NCBI GenBank assembly: GCA_036852015.1
Contig: JAANDG010000707.1
Coordinates: 1 to 64,000, forward strand
Direction: 5' to 3'
DNA: 64,000 nt
Source of the DNA: Pelodera strongyloides
Taxonomy: Eukaryota; Nematoda; Chromadorea; Rhabditida; Rhabditidae
In this document: positions 11,947-24,727 of the stretch, piece by piece
How positions within the stretch are numbered: the first letter of the stretch is position 1
How the letters are laid out: each line of letters opens with the position of its first letter
Made by a program: the position numbers and the translations under genes
Notes under the pieces: model-generated
Databases searched by the model: none
What the model was told of the DNA's origin: nothing
Seen by the model: the letters and a program-made list of their open reading frames with translations, nothing else

Positions 11947-14900
11947 TTACCGAGCAAATAGAACAAATAAGGCAGCGAAAATGAAAACAACATCAATCGA
12001 GTAGAATTGAGTAAATGATAATTTCTGTGCCGCTTGTAGTGTGTAATACTTTCTATCAGAAATGGCCAGACGGAGGATTCTGGATAAGTGGATGTGAGGT
12101 TCAGAAGAAGGTTTATCTTCCAACATCGCTGATAATTTCTTCGCACGTTTGGTGAACCTGAAAGTTTAACTCAATTTATGCTTTTATTTATTTCTACTGG
12201 AGGTTGTTAGATTACAAAACGTAACCGTTTTAATTACGCGCATCGAAAAATCTAACGTATTCTGTCAGATAATCCCAACATTTATTTAGAAAATTAGCAA
12301 TTAGCTAGAAGCTAGAGTGTATGATGCAAAGTTAAGATCTACAATTACCTGTGTAAAAAATACTTTAAAAATATATTTTGAAATCTACAAGAATGTGGAA
12401 TTTTACCCTGGATCCTGTAGTACAGTGTTAATTGCATCAAAAACAATTTCAGGGGTGAGAGCCAGTTTGTTTAAAACAGTCGCAATTCCGAAACGCTGAG
12501 CTCTCTGCGCGTTTATCTAAATAAAAATGGTAATAGCAAACTATTATTCATTGGAATATTGTTGCGAAACTGTGAATCTGAAATTGGGAGCGACTATTCA
12601 CAGCAAAAAAAAGTGAAACTTAGTTGGTGAGGGCCACAAATAGACAAACTGCGGCGGTGAAAGAAGGGTCCGCTGCAGCGGGGCTGCCCACACCCTCGGC
12701 GCACGGCCCACGTTGGCCCTTTGCGATGCTAACATCAATGTGTTTTTGCACCGGTGAAGGGTTCGAGGTACTTATCCTCAAACATACAAAGCTTGCTCAC
12801 TATTGAGCCTTGGTTGTCTATTTGTGGCCCCCACCAACTAAGCTACACTTTTTTTTGTTGTGAATAGCCACTCCCAATTTCAGGATCCACCCTTCCCAAG
12901 TGCATAGTTTTGACTCAAAATATACGAATTTACCTTTTGATCTGCAAATAAGGGCATGAGGACAGCAGGGACTCCGGCTTGTGCCGTTTCCAGTAGACTG
13001 TTATATCCACCGTGCGCAATCAACAGTCGTGTTTTCGTATGTCCTAAACGTGTTTAGCCATCGGTTTACCGAATAAACGTCTTATCATCCTGTAACCTTC
13101 AAACCTCAAAAAGGAACGGACAAAATATATCATCACATAAACTTGAATAATAAAGTTCGATTCTTCCGTAGGAAGTTCGGCGAAGCGCTTCACAAGAGCG
13201 GATATCACGGATATGTATTTTGAAGAAAATCACGATTGGTACGTACTACTAAAAGGAAATAGTGGTAAAAGATGAAATGAAACGCACTCATCAGTTCTTT
13301 TTGTGGCAGCCATTTTATTAAATGAACATGTTCGAGTTTCTCGACTCCGGGTACTGCCTTTTCCATGCGCCATAGAATTGTGTAGTCGGAAAGCCGAGCA
13401 AAAGCACCGACGAAACTACGCTGAAACTCACAGAGATCACATAAAGCGTGGATAAGTAACCTTTAATTTCTTACAAAACAGTGATGAAACTGGCCGTTGT
13501 GCTGCGCACCCAAGGTCAAAAAGGCGCAATAATGGCGCATATTTTGCGCATAGAAGCACATATGGAAAGTAGATTTGATTCCAAGAAACGGTGGTGACCC
13601 TTTTTGGGCGCTGCCGCTGTTCGAAGCTTTACTTTGTACATACACAAATGGTTTAAAGGATCGCAGTCACTTCAAATTCGCCTTTTTACTTCAATTATCC
13701 ATAATCATGAAAAAGCACCTAGAAAAATACCATTCCGGTGTCAATTTACTGAAAAATTAACACAGGGAAAGAAATCCCCTCGAGTATGACAACGACAACT
13801 GAGACAGTAGAGCAGACACTTTCCCTCTTCCCCGGTTTTTCTTTGTTTTGTCATCATTGGCAACCGGCCAAGTCCCACTGCGATTTAGAAAGCACCCCAT
13901 TTTGTCTAAAATCAGAACTCAACCGAAGAGATTTCTTTCCCTGTGATAAATGTTCCGTAAATCGGTATTGGAAAGGTATTTTTCTAGTTATCTTTTAATA
14001 TAAATTGATAAGTGAAGTAAAAAGGCGAAATTGAAGTGACTGCGATCCTTTAACGAGAATAGTCTCACTTTCTACATATGTAACTCATGAAACCTGAAGA
14101 AATAGTAAAACCCAACCATCAACCCTAAGGATAATAACCGAACCTAAAGACCTAAACAATTTAATGACCCAAATAAACAGTAAAAACCATACCACCATCT
14201 GTTCGGGCATATTTGTCGTGTTGGATACCGTCCCCAATGAGAATATAATTGTTCCTTTACTCGGTTTGGCCAAAATTTCCGCCAATTCAGGCTCGAATGC
14301 CATTATTTTATCTGAATTAACATTTGCTATTTTATGTTTGAATTTAACTAAAAATTTGCTCAAATCATGCCTTTATGCTTTATTAGATAAGATCAACTAT
14401 TGCCGTATTGTATTGATCTAATTACTTATCATGAACGAAACATTGTGTTTTGAACACGGGAATTGAGCACTCGCCTTTGAATTCCACTAGGCTATGGTTC
14501 AATAATATCATTGTTAGTAATTGTTAGTAAAACCGACTAATGATTAGCATCGCACTTTTCTTGGACTTCTGTTTTCCGAGTTCTCCCGAGAATGTTATAT
14601 GGTAAGGGAATGGGCGGGGGAAGTCGAGCATTCTCTCCCCGTTTATGAGAAGGGCACCCACTGACTGGGAGAGGTCCCAGAGATCGGGACCACCCGGGGA
14701 GAATTTACCTGAAATATAGAATAATAAATGTTAGTTAGAGCACTGAAGAGAGAAACTAGGGATATTTTTTAAACAGACAAAACAAATAGCCTGGTAAGAG
14801 TTCATTGTCTCGGATCGCTATTTCTAATCGATAAGAAAAAGAGAACCAATACTCACTGAGATACATGGCATTTTCATCGACCAGCAAGTTTTGTGGAAGA

Positions 14901-16531
14901 TTTACGAAGTCGAGAAGACTCAAGTGCCACAGAAGGTTGAAACACTGAAAGGAAAAAGCATGAGGAACAAAGGCTAGTAAACTAGACTTTTAGAAAGTCC
15001 GTTTCCGCGATATTTTTTGTTGAAAACTGACGGTCCTAAAACTAAAACAAGATGTGGTCAACCCCAACGAATCGGAATATTAATCATTGCAATGATTTAT
15101 CACATACCCTGTCCCAAAAATCTAGCGAAAAGCCGGCTGAAGATAGAGGATGCGGAGTAGAACTTGGTGTAGTACGAAGACCTACGAAAGTCTGCATACC
15201 ACATTGCATAAATACAGTATACACATAAAGTCGCCTAACCTAATGGCCAAATCCATATTCTACATTCTATACAGTTTCTACAGTACTGTTATATACAGTA
15301 GTAAGCAGTAAGTAAATCACAGTTTATTATCTTGTAAATTAGTGATGATAAATTACCGTAAATTTAGCCTGCTAGTCGCTCTCCATGTTATCAAAACTAG
15401 CATATATAAACTGCTCACCCAGTTGTACAGCAGCAAAATCATAAACAGATGTTCCGTGAGTTATCCAAACTACCTGAAATAGAACAAGGAAAATTAGTCC
15501 AATACGTGCATTTCCTTCGGATACTGTAGCAATTATATAATTATATTCCAACCTTTTTCACTCCAATTTTCTCCGCAATTGCCAAGGGGCAAAGGTCATG
15601 GAAGTGAGCAATTGCAAGGTCGAAGCCCTCTGCTCGGTACTTCTCAAATATTTTTTCGTCGTGATTGAGCATCTGTTCACATGCTTCTACTCTCATTGAG
15701 GAGAACTCCTGCCCAGTCCACCAAAGGTCGTATGCATCTCCAGCTGAGAACATTAACGATTGGAACACCTGAAATATGCATATTGTAGTTCCAATTACAG
15801 CGCGCGATCCTGGCGCACATGTGGCGCACACTGAGCAGGTGGGCCGCGCAAGATTTAGTTGGTGGTCGGACACAGAAGGGACTCGAGGGGGCACACCTCC
15901 TTTTTGTCCCCCCACCAACTACACAGTGTGCGCAGTACATACTTGCGCCAAATAGAATCGTACAATTTTCGCGCATCCATGGCACCAATAATTTGTTTCG
16001 CCGGCACCCCTGTGCGTGAATATTCGCGTTGTTCCTCACCTTGAGTCCTTCTGTCTTGAGTGTGTCAGTGAAGTGAATTGGAATGACATGTTCTGACACT
16101 CCCTCCGGTAATTTGTTGTTCCCAGTGTCCATCATGGCCATCTCCATCTGGGTCCACAAACTCACTTCATGTCCTAACGATCTAGAATATGTATTTATCA
16201 ATTTATGAGCCAATACGATATGAAACCCAAAAAAAAAAACAAAGAATTCTTATTAATCGCCCTTTCCTGCCTATTTTGTTTATCATTGGTGCACTTTGGC
16301 TCATCAGTCTACAACTGAAATAGTTTACATTACAGTCGCGGTGTCAAATTTCAACATAAAATGATAAAACGCTCAAAGTGATAAACTGGTGCACGCTACG
16401 AAAAGGTCTAACACATCACAGTGAGAACACTTTTATTAGTTATCATAAATAATCACTGACTTGAGTGTGTCCGCCAGTCTATAGTTGAAAAGAACATGAC
16501 TGTTCGTGAAGCCGGGCACGATTTGGAGGAT
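11947..16531 (-). CDS. UDP-glucuronosyltransferase (signal-peptide exon not found)
   Basis: UGTs transfer glucuronic acid or glucose from UDP-sugars to small lipophilic compounds at the ER membrane. Twelve exons, 5' to 3' on the minus strand: 16531-16461, 16181-16040, 15768-15553, 15473-15419, 15181-15108, 14944-14857, 14708-14556, 14311-14196, 13420-13288, 13043-12934, 12516-12407, 12157-11947. All phases agree and give 492 residues. Diagnostic parts: PGFTNSHVLFNYRLADTLK near the N-terminus, INGERMLDFPRPFPY, GTIIFSLGTVSN, then the UGT signature region HLIKWLPQKELM ... HGGYNSLLETAQAGVP ... MPLFADQ. The last exon carries one membrane helix (IDVVFIFAALFVLF) and stops right after it with an Arg. 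The exon with the start codon and signal peptide should lie upstream of 16531, but I could not identify it. Introns hold two MITE-like elements (12578-12883, 13657-14049). Confidence 0.93.
12578..12883. mobile_element. Inverted-repeat element in UGT intron
   Basis: Ends are CTGAAATTGGGAGCGACTAT and the inverted ATAGCCACTCCCAATTTCAG, followed inward by TTGTGGGG/TTAGTTGGTG stretches that also pair. About 306 bp. It sits in the intron between UGT exons 12934-13043 and 12407-12516. Another block with AGTTGGTGG and ACCAACTA lies in a second UGT intron at 15850-15925. Confidence 0.65.
13657..14049. mobile_element. TTAA-flanked MITE in UGT intron, AGGATCGC type
   Basis: TTAA then AGGATCGCAGTCACTTCAAA, ending TTGAAGTGACTGCGATCCT then TTAA. 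About 393 bp. The arms include CGCCTTTTTACTTCA and its complement. It lies in the intron between exons 13288-13420 and 14196-14311. Confidence 0.8.
15785..15965. repeat. GCGC-rich dispersed repeat in UGT intron
   Basis: Contains TGGCGCACATGTGGCGCACA and, inverted, TGTGCGCAGTACATACTTGCGCC. Similar GTGCGCCAnnTGG text occurs at about 45960-46030 and 53195-53270, so this is a small dispersed family. Confidence 0.4.
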
Positions 16532-16888
16532 CTATAAGTTGAACGGTATTTAAAACATAAAAATTGAGGAGAAAACTTGATTTACGTGGGACTGAGCCTT
16601 ATTCAAGGGTTCAGGTCAACACTCTCACTCTTACAAAAATAACCTTAGTTGTCTGTGCAGGCAAAATACACTGGATAAAATGTTAGGGCAAGAATATCGA
16701 ATATCTGCATAATAAGGCTAGGAAAAAATTTGCTCCGTGTCCTAGAAGTATTCAAAAAAACTTTTTCTGTTAATAATTCAATTGCATACCTTGAGTGCAT
16801 CCGTCGTTACGTTTAGAAATAAAAATAATTTTAATATATGAAATATCATGTCCGCGTCCGAGGAGAGATCTCTTTATTCAATGTTGCT

Positions 16889-17047
16889 CAGGTTGACCTT
16901 GTGTACGAGATTGAGATCATTGATTTGCCGTTCTCTAACACTCTGTACCACCACTTTTATGCTATACTCTTGTAGACTTGTTATCTCTCCAACTTGCACT
17001 TTTAGGTTCAATTTCTCATTTAGCAACATGATTGTCTGCAAAATGCA
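16889..17047 (-). CDS. Orphan terminal-exon candidate, unknown protein
   Basis: On the minus strand a good acceptor, CATTTTGCAG, is followed by 53 open codons beginning T-I-M-L-L-N-E-K-L-N-L and ending N-L-S-N-I-E, then TAA. The stop overlaps a poly(A)-signal-like AATAAAG. The peptide is charged and could form a short helix or coiled coil. I find no upstream exons and no family. It lies between the Rab35-type gene and the UGT gene. It could be the end of a small gene, an alternative exon, or chance. Confidence 0.25.
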
Positions 17048-17380
17048 CCCCAGGAAAGGATTGGCTTGCATAGTTGCCGCGCAGAAATGGCATAAAGAAT
17101 GCGCGCAGTTTTCACGCAGATTGCGCGCCACAACGACGCTGCTTACAAGCTAACTTTCACAGTACTCGACCAAGACTATTTCTTGCCCTTTTATGTCGAG
17201 AGATGATCAGTAAACAAACAGCAAAACAAAACTGTTTGTGGGTACATTTTCAAGGGGAACCTCACAAGCAGCAAATAAACACTCAATGCAATTGATTCTA
17301 ATACATCCATGTATTCTATTTTCTCACGCGCGAACTTCCCTCTAGTTTCCTTGAATGGCGCATTCCCATATGTATGCTGA

Positions 17381-17514
17381 GGCCTATTCACCACTACCAT
17401 TCCCTCGGGGAAAGTTTCCCTGCGGACAGAAAATAGCATTCTTTCTAATGTGAACCTCGCAGAGAAAAAGGCGGGAAATTCCCCTCGGGAAACGAGTGGT
17501 TGTGAATATTGCCT
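17381..17514. mobile_element. GGCCATATTCACCAC-family MITE, diverged
   Basis: Begins GGCCTATTCACCACTACC and ends GAGTGGTTGTGAATATTGCC. The interior has CCCTCGGGGAAA and its complement, as in the other family members (18601, 26521, 33329, 51393). Confidence 0.6.
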
Positions 17515-18600
17515 CTGGCATACTGTAGGCATATATTACACCATCCACTTCTTCTGAGTTTCACTGGTAGTGTAAAAATCCAACCCAAACACATTAAAAG
17601 CAAAATTCTTTACTTAAAAATCAAAACATTGCAAACTTCAAAAATATGTATACAAGTTTGAATACAGAGATGAAGAATAAAATTTTGATTTAAAAAATTC
17701 TAGCAAAGTAACACGCAGATGCGAGAGAAATGATATATAAATTCCCATTAAACAAGCATGCACAATAAAAATTCTAAATTTCACATAAACAGCAACCTCA
17801 AAATGTGCGTACCACCTTTTACTCTCACATACTAAAAGAGCCAACACATCCAACCAAAATGAGCACATTTTGCGAAACATCAAATATGGTCCCCAGGAAT
17901 TCACATCTTATTTGGTCATATTATATTCGATAGAACTTTTCCCCATATGTATAACCATGCATGCACTGTGTAAATACGATAAAGACATAAAACGAACAGA
18001 CATTACGCAGAACAATCTGGCTTTCCGACTTATCATCTAACAAAATTCAGCAATACGAAACAAACGATCGCACTAGGATTAACAATCTGGTTACTGTAAG
18101 CGTACTATAGATATTGGAATAAATATGTAAACGTAAACAAATAAATAAAAAGAATCAGAACCAGTCTGTTGATTTCCCAAATTACTAACCCAAAAATGGC
18201 CACCACATCACATTGTCAAGGAATAAAGAAAAGAGAAAAAATTGCGTATGTAACTGTATATATAAACATAGAAGAGAGCTTAACCGGGATCTGTGTCAAG
18301 ATATAATACACAAATGAAAAAAGTATGATAAGTCAAACAGTATACTATATAGCAAAATGGGCTACGTATTTCAAATTATCAGTCTTCTTCATTGCTTAAT
18401 TCTCATTTACAATATTAACAACTAACTTACGTGCTTTGGCATCAAGCTTTGGCAGTTATAACCTCTCACAAATTAAGAGATGAAAATAGATATATAAAGC
18501 CTTATCAACACAACCAGGAATGGGACTATGGAACTTATAAATAGGAGCACAGACGTTGGGAATGGGCTGATATTACGGTAAGAGGACTAAAGAAACCAGA
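17515..18600. other. AT-rich intergenic DNA, no gene seen
   Basis: Between the short element at 17381-17514 and the one at 18601-18738. Open frames here are short and lack splice-site or family support. Confidence 0.5.
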
Positions 18601-18738
18601 GATCATATTCACCACTCCGATTCCTTTTGCTGTCCCCGGGGAAATATTCTCCTGGGACAGAAAATAGCATTATAATGTGAGACACGCATAGAAAAAGATG
18701 GGGAATTCCCCATGGGAAATTGAGTGGTGAATATGGTC
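18601..18738. mobile_element. GGCCATATTCACCAC-family MITE
   Basis: Left end GATCATATTCACCACTCCGA, right end TTGAGTGGTGAATATGGTC, with the internal pair GGGGAAAT/GGAATTCCCC and the family's AGAAAATAGCATT. Confidence 0.7.
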
Positions 18739-19011
18739 TCAAGAAGAAACAAATAAAAACAATTGTCTCTGGGTCAGAAAACCCTAAATTTCAAGCTGAA
18801 ATCTGAAATGAGAACCCAAGACACAGTTATTTTTCTTTATTTCTCCAATACTACTGCACTTGCATTAGTCAGATCCCAAAGCGGAATTTGTCTCGACGCG
18901 TTCAAAAAATTCTTAACTAAATATGCGCAATATAAACACTCAAAGACTTATATAAGATGAGCATATTTCCGCAAGCAAACTAAGTCAGGAATAAATTACC
19001 GTAGACCTCTA

Positions 19012-21251
<2,240 letters not shown>

Positions 21252-21982
21252 TTTACCGGATAATTCTATTCGCAAATGCGAATTTAGCTTGTATACCTGA
21301 AACGCAGCAATAGAGGTTGGCAATGTAACTGTGAACGTGAACAAACTGAGGGAAGGGCAAGAGAGTAAAGCGGACATAATACAAGGCCTTCGAGCAAACT
21401 AGCTAACGCATCAGTGCTAGAAAGTCTTCAGCGCACTCTCAGTTCCAAACATTTTCAAGTAAACGTAACCGACTGAGTGCTTGCAGCGTGATGTTGTAAA
21501 AAAGACCAGTAAAAAGTCCAACAGAAAAACTCATAAAATGAATGTCAGCCGGTCTGACTTGCCATAAGCTATTGGCTTGGTGGTTGAAGTTACAACTGTA
21601 GTTACTCTTGCTCTCTGCTTTATCATTGCTAAATAAAGCATAATAAAAAAAATTAAAGAATAGCAAAACAAAGAACTTTTCTCCGCTTCGGAAACCGCAA
21701 ATTCGCGGCAATCACGCATGCACATTGCATTTTCAAACAAGCTGTACGCAAGCATACTATCCACGAATCACAACAAGAAGCGCGGGAAATTTGAATTTTT
21801 TTCGCGGTTTCGAAAAAAATTTTTTATTTCAAATCATAAATTCTTCTTTTCTTTCTTTATACATTTTATATCTTGTACGACTTTGTTGAAGATCTGAAAA
21901 CGCTTGTATAGATCCCCTAGTTTCAGTTGTTAGCGGCGTCAGTGCTTTGCGCTTGATTCTTCGCTGAATAAAGCTTTCGAAG
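21252..21982. promoter_or_regulatory. Shared upstream region of two divergent genes
   Basis: About 730 bp separates the rab-35-type start codon (minus) from the CDCA3-like start (plus). It must hold both promoters. I cannot point to individual sites, apart from the TTTCAG acceptor at about 21300 on the minus strand. Confidence 0.4.
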
Positions 21983-22314
21983 ATGGGGCAAATGTTTTCA
22001 ACAAACTGGAAGCCGGAGGACACCCAATCCGCGACAGATTCGGATGCAAACTGCACACCTAAAGGTTTGTTCCGAAAGTTTATGGGAAGACGAGTGTACT
22101 TTATGCTGCTCGACAATATTTCTCGAATGATTCATATAAGGGAACAGGGAACTAGCCAAGCAATAGTTTGCGCAGCCTCAGGACAGCATTGACTAGTTCC
22201 ACTTCTTCCTGTTTCATAAAATAGTTAACGAAGTCATTCAGTTTGCCGAGTTTTGGATGTCGATCCACGTTCTCCTACGGTACACATCAACAGAACGCCA
22301 ATTGAAGTGAAATG
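21983..22314 (+). CDS. CDCA3/Tome-1-like protein, first two exons
   Basis: CDCA3 (trigger of mitotic entry 1) is an F-box-associated protein that promotes mitotic entry and is degraded by the anaphase-promoting complex. Exon 21983-22064 encodes MGQMFSTNW... and, with exon 22242-22314, gives ...CRVLDVDPRSPTVHINRTPI. Vertebrate CDCA3 has the same layout: Met-Gly start, then DPRSP followed by RTPI close to residues 25-50. The 3' end is unresolved. Using donor GTATGT at 22315 and an acceptor near 22484, the frame stops after about ten codons. Using the earlier donor GTGAAA (exon ending GAA at 22308), the exon at 22484-22557 would instead read MRKENAKLEF, which contains a KEN degron. Both are possible and neither is proven. 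I am confident of the two-exon core and not of the total length. Confidence 0.6.
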
Positions 22315-22559
22315 GTATGTTTTATTGCATTTAAACAAATCCCTCTCCGAAGTATAGGAGCATGGGCAACCTTCGCTCACTCGTATCTTTTGCTATTTCT
22401 TTTATACTTTTCATTGCACATACGCGCATTCTTTATTCTAGCAGTCACAAATTCACAAAGGCGAACTTTAAAGCGAATATGTAGGCACTCAAAATGCGCA
22501 AAGAAAACGCGAAGCTAGAGTTTCCACACCAGACGTTAATTCGAATTTGCATGCAAAGT

Positions 22560-24700
22560 ATGTCTCTCAATAATGCTATTTGTCGATATCTGCGTGCATA
22601 TTTAAAAAAAATATCCATTGCCCCCGACGATGTATGGCACGGGATTAAGTAACGCGTTTACTATGGAAAGGGTGGACTTTGCAGTTTATTTTCTTTTAAC
22701 TGGGAATCTTTGGACAACGTTTGTTGTTGGTTCCTTAATGGGGCGGGCGGGCCATCAGCACATCTTAACTTCTCAAAGGGCCTACATATTCCCTTTAAGA
22801 GAATCATCCAACACTCGCTCGGATGGGGTCGTTAGAGTTAGAGCCTCCCGCAGATTACTATCCTCTATCCCTATCATAGGCTCTTTAAATAAGAAGCAGT
22901 ATCATTGATGTTTGTTACGTTAGTGGAACGTTCAGGTGCATCAACCAGAGCCATGCATTAGTGAAATAACTGACCGTCACGGGACTTATTTTCTCTACTC
23001 TAACTGTTCGTATTCTTTTCTGTGCGATTCTCTATCTCATTATTTTTCTTTATCACACAATCACGCATTTTTTCATACATGAATTTTTTCTGTTCATCGG
23101 GGCGCGTTCGGGATTCCGAACGTTTCAAAAGTAGTTTGGGATGACCGTTCGGAAATGAAATTATTTTCCACAGTACATTCAGCTTTTGGGCTTGGGCGTA
23201 GATAGAGACATTCATATTGGCTCCAATTACTTCTGTCTGTACATATAAGTATAAGTGGTCTCTGTGCCCACGGGCTATATGTACTGTGGAAATAGTGGAA
23301 ATGATTTACATTTCCGACCGGCCATCCCGAACTACTTTTGAAACGTTTTTTTTTTGTTCAGAATTCCGCATCCCGAACCGCCCTCTGTCTCTGTGTGTCC
23401 ACTTGTGCCTGTTTTTTTTCTCTTTTTACCCTTCCTTCCTTTCATAATTATCTGGCTATCTCCTTCCCTTATTTTCTCATTTTCTGCTTCTTTTAGATGT
23501 ATCAATGTGTTCCCGAATTCCTCTACTTACACTAGGCTTCGGCAAATTACGTTCACGTAGTTGACGTAGTAGGTAGTAAGGTGACGATTGTGACGAATCT
23601 GAACTATCACTGACGAACTACTATTCCTGGTGATTTAGCACTCCGAAAGGCACTAATGGCATGAAGAAAGGAAGTGAGAATGAAAGTCCAGTGTCATCTT
23701 CTACAATCAACAAGGACAAGCCACGCTCCTTACACCAGAGAATTATTGACAAAAAGAGGTGAAATTTAAATATGGTTTCGTTTTTTATTAGTTTTGCGTT
23801 TGGACCGATCACTGTGATTGTGTGCGCATCAGATGCCCGAGTCCCCCGGAAAAAAAGAAGGATTCCGTTTTGAACCTATATACAGCAATGGGCTGTACGA
23901 TTCGAAAAAAAAAATAATGTATTAATGCAACTATGCAACTATTTACTCTTTCAGGTTAGAAGATACGACGAATGACGAATAAACTCAGTAAGGTCTGTTC
24001 ACAATTTCTTAAGACTATAAACTAAAGACTCTGTAAACTAAACACTTTATCTTTTTTCTTTATAGAAAAATTTATTGTAGAGATTTGTTAGAGAATATTC
24101 GCGCAACTTAATATGTGCACGTGCACATGAGACGTGAGTTAAGTATAATTTGCTCTAATCACTTTTTAGTGTCAGTTTTAGTTTTGTTTTTGGAGCGTAA
24201 GTTTGTGCGTTTTGTTTCGTCACTCGTCACAGAAATTCCTTTCATGTAAATAGTTCCCCCTACGTATCTATATCGAATACTTCACAGTCTTGTACAATCT
24301 TGTCGAAATAAACCTGGTTCCAATTCCAACGAATTTTTTGAATTGTTATTGATTGCGGTTTTCTACCGTTTGATGTTATCTTGACCTGACAATGTTTGCC
24401 TTAAAATATCTTATATTGTGGGCTGTAATTCTATATTGCAGTTGCGGTTTTGTGCGTAGTTTGGAGTATTTCGTAGTCTCTCATTTTCTGTTTCAACTTG
24501 TATTGTTTCGAAATTTCGATTGTTGAAGCATGAATCATCATTTTCGTTTTATTCTCTTTTTATTCCTGCCCTGTAACACTTTTAACAACCAGTTTTCGTA
24601 CAACATTTCATTACGTTTGCATTTTTTTTGTGAGTTGTCCATTAGTCCATTTTTGTTCGTGATTCTTTATGTACTATGTACTTAGCACGTCTTTTTGCCA
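22560..24700. other. Intergenic DNA with one inverted-repeat element
   Basis: Apart from the element at 23101-23384, I see no gene. A poly(A)-signal match for the DUSP gene (AATAAA on the minus strand) is at 24709-24714. Confidence 0.5.
23101..23384. mobile_element. GGGCGCGTTCGGG-family MITE
   Basis: Left GGCGCGTTCGGGATTCCGAA, right inverted CCGCATCCCGAACCGCCCT. Inner arms pair through ACGTTTCAAAAGTAGTTTGG and CCACAGTACAT. Copies at 40174-40425 and (part) 41712-41832. Confidence 0.75.
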
Positions 24701-24727
24701 CAAAATTCTTTATTCTTAAAAAAAAGA

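Noticed and set aside
21829..22116. 95-codon minus-strand frame over the CDCA3-like first exon
   Set aside because: No family match. The plus-strand reading gives the DPRSP/RTPI protein with consistent splice phases.
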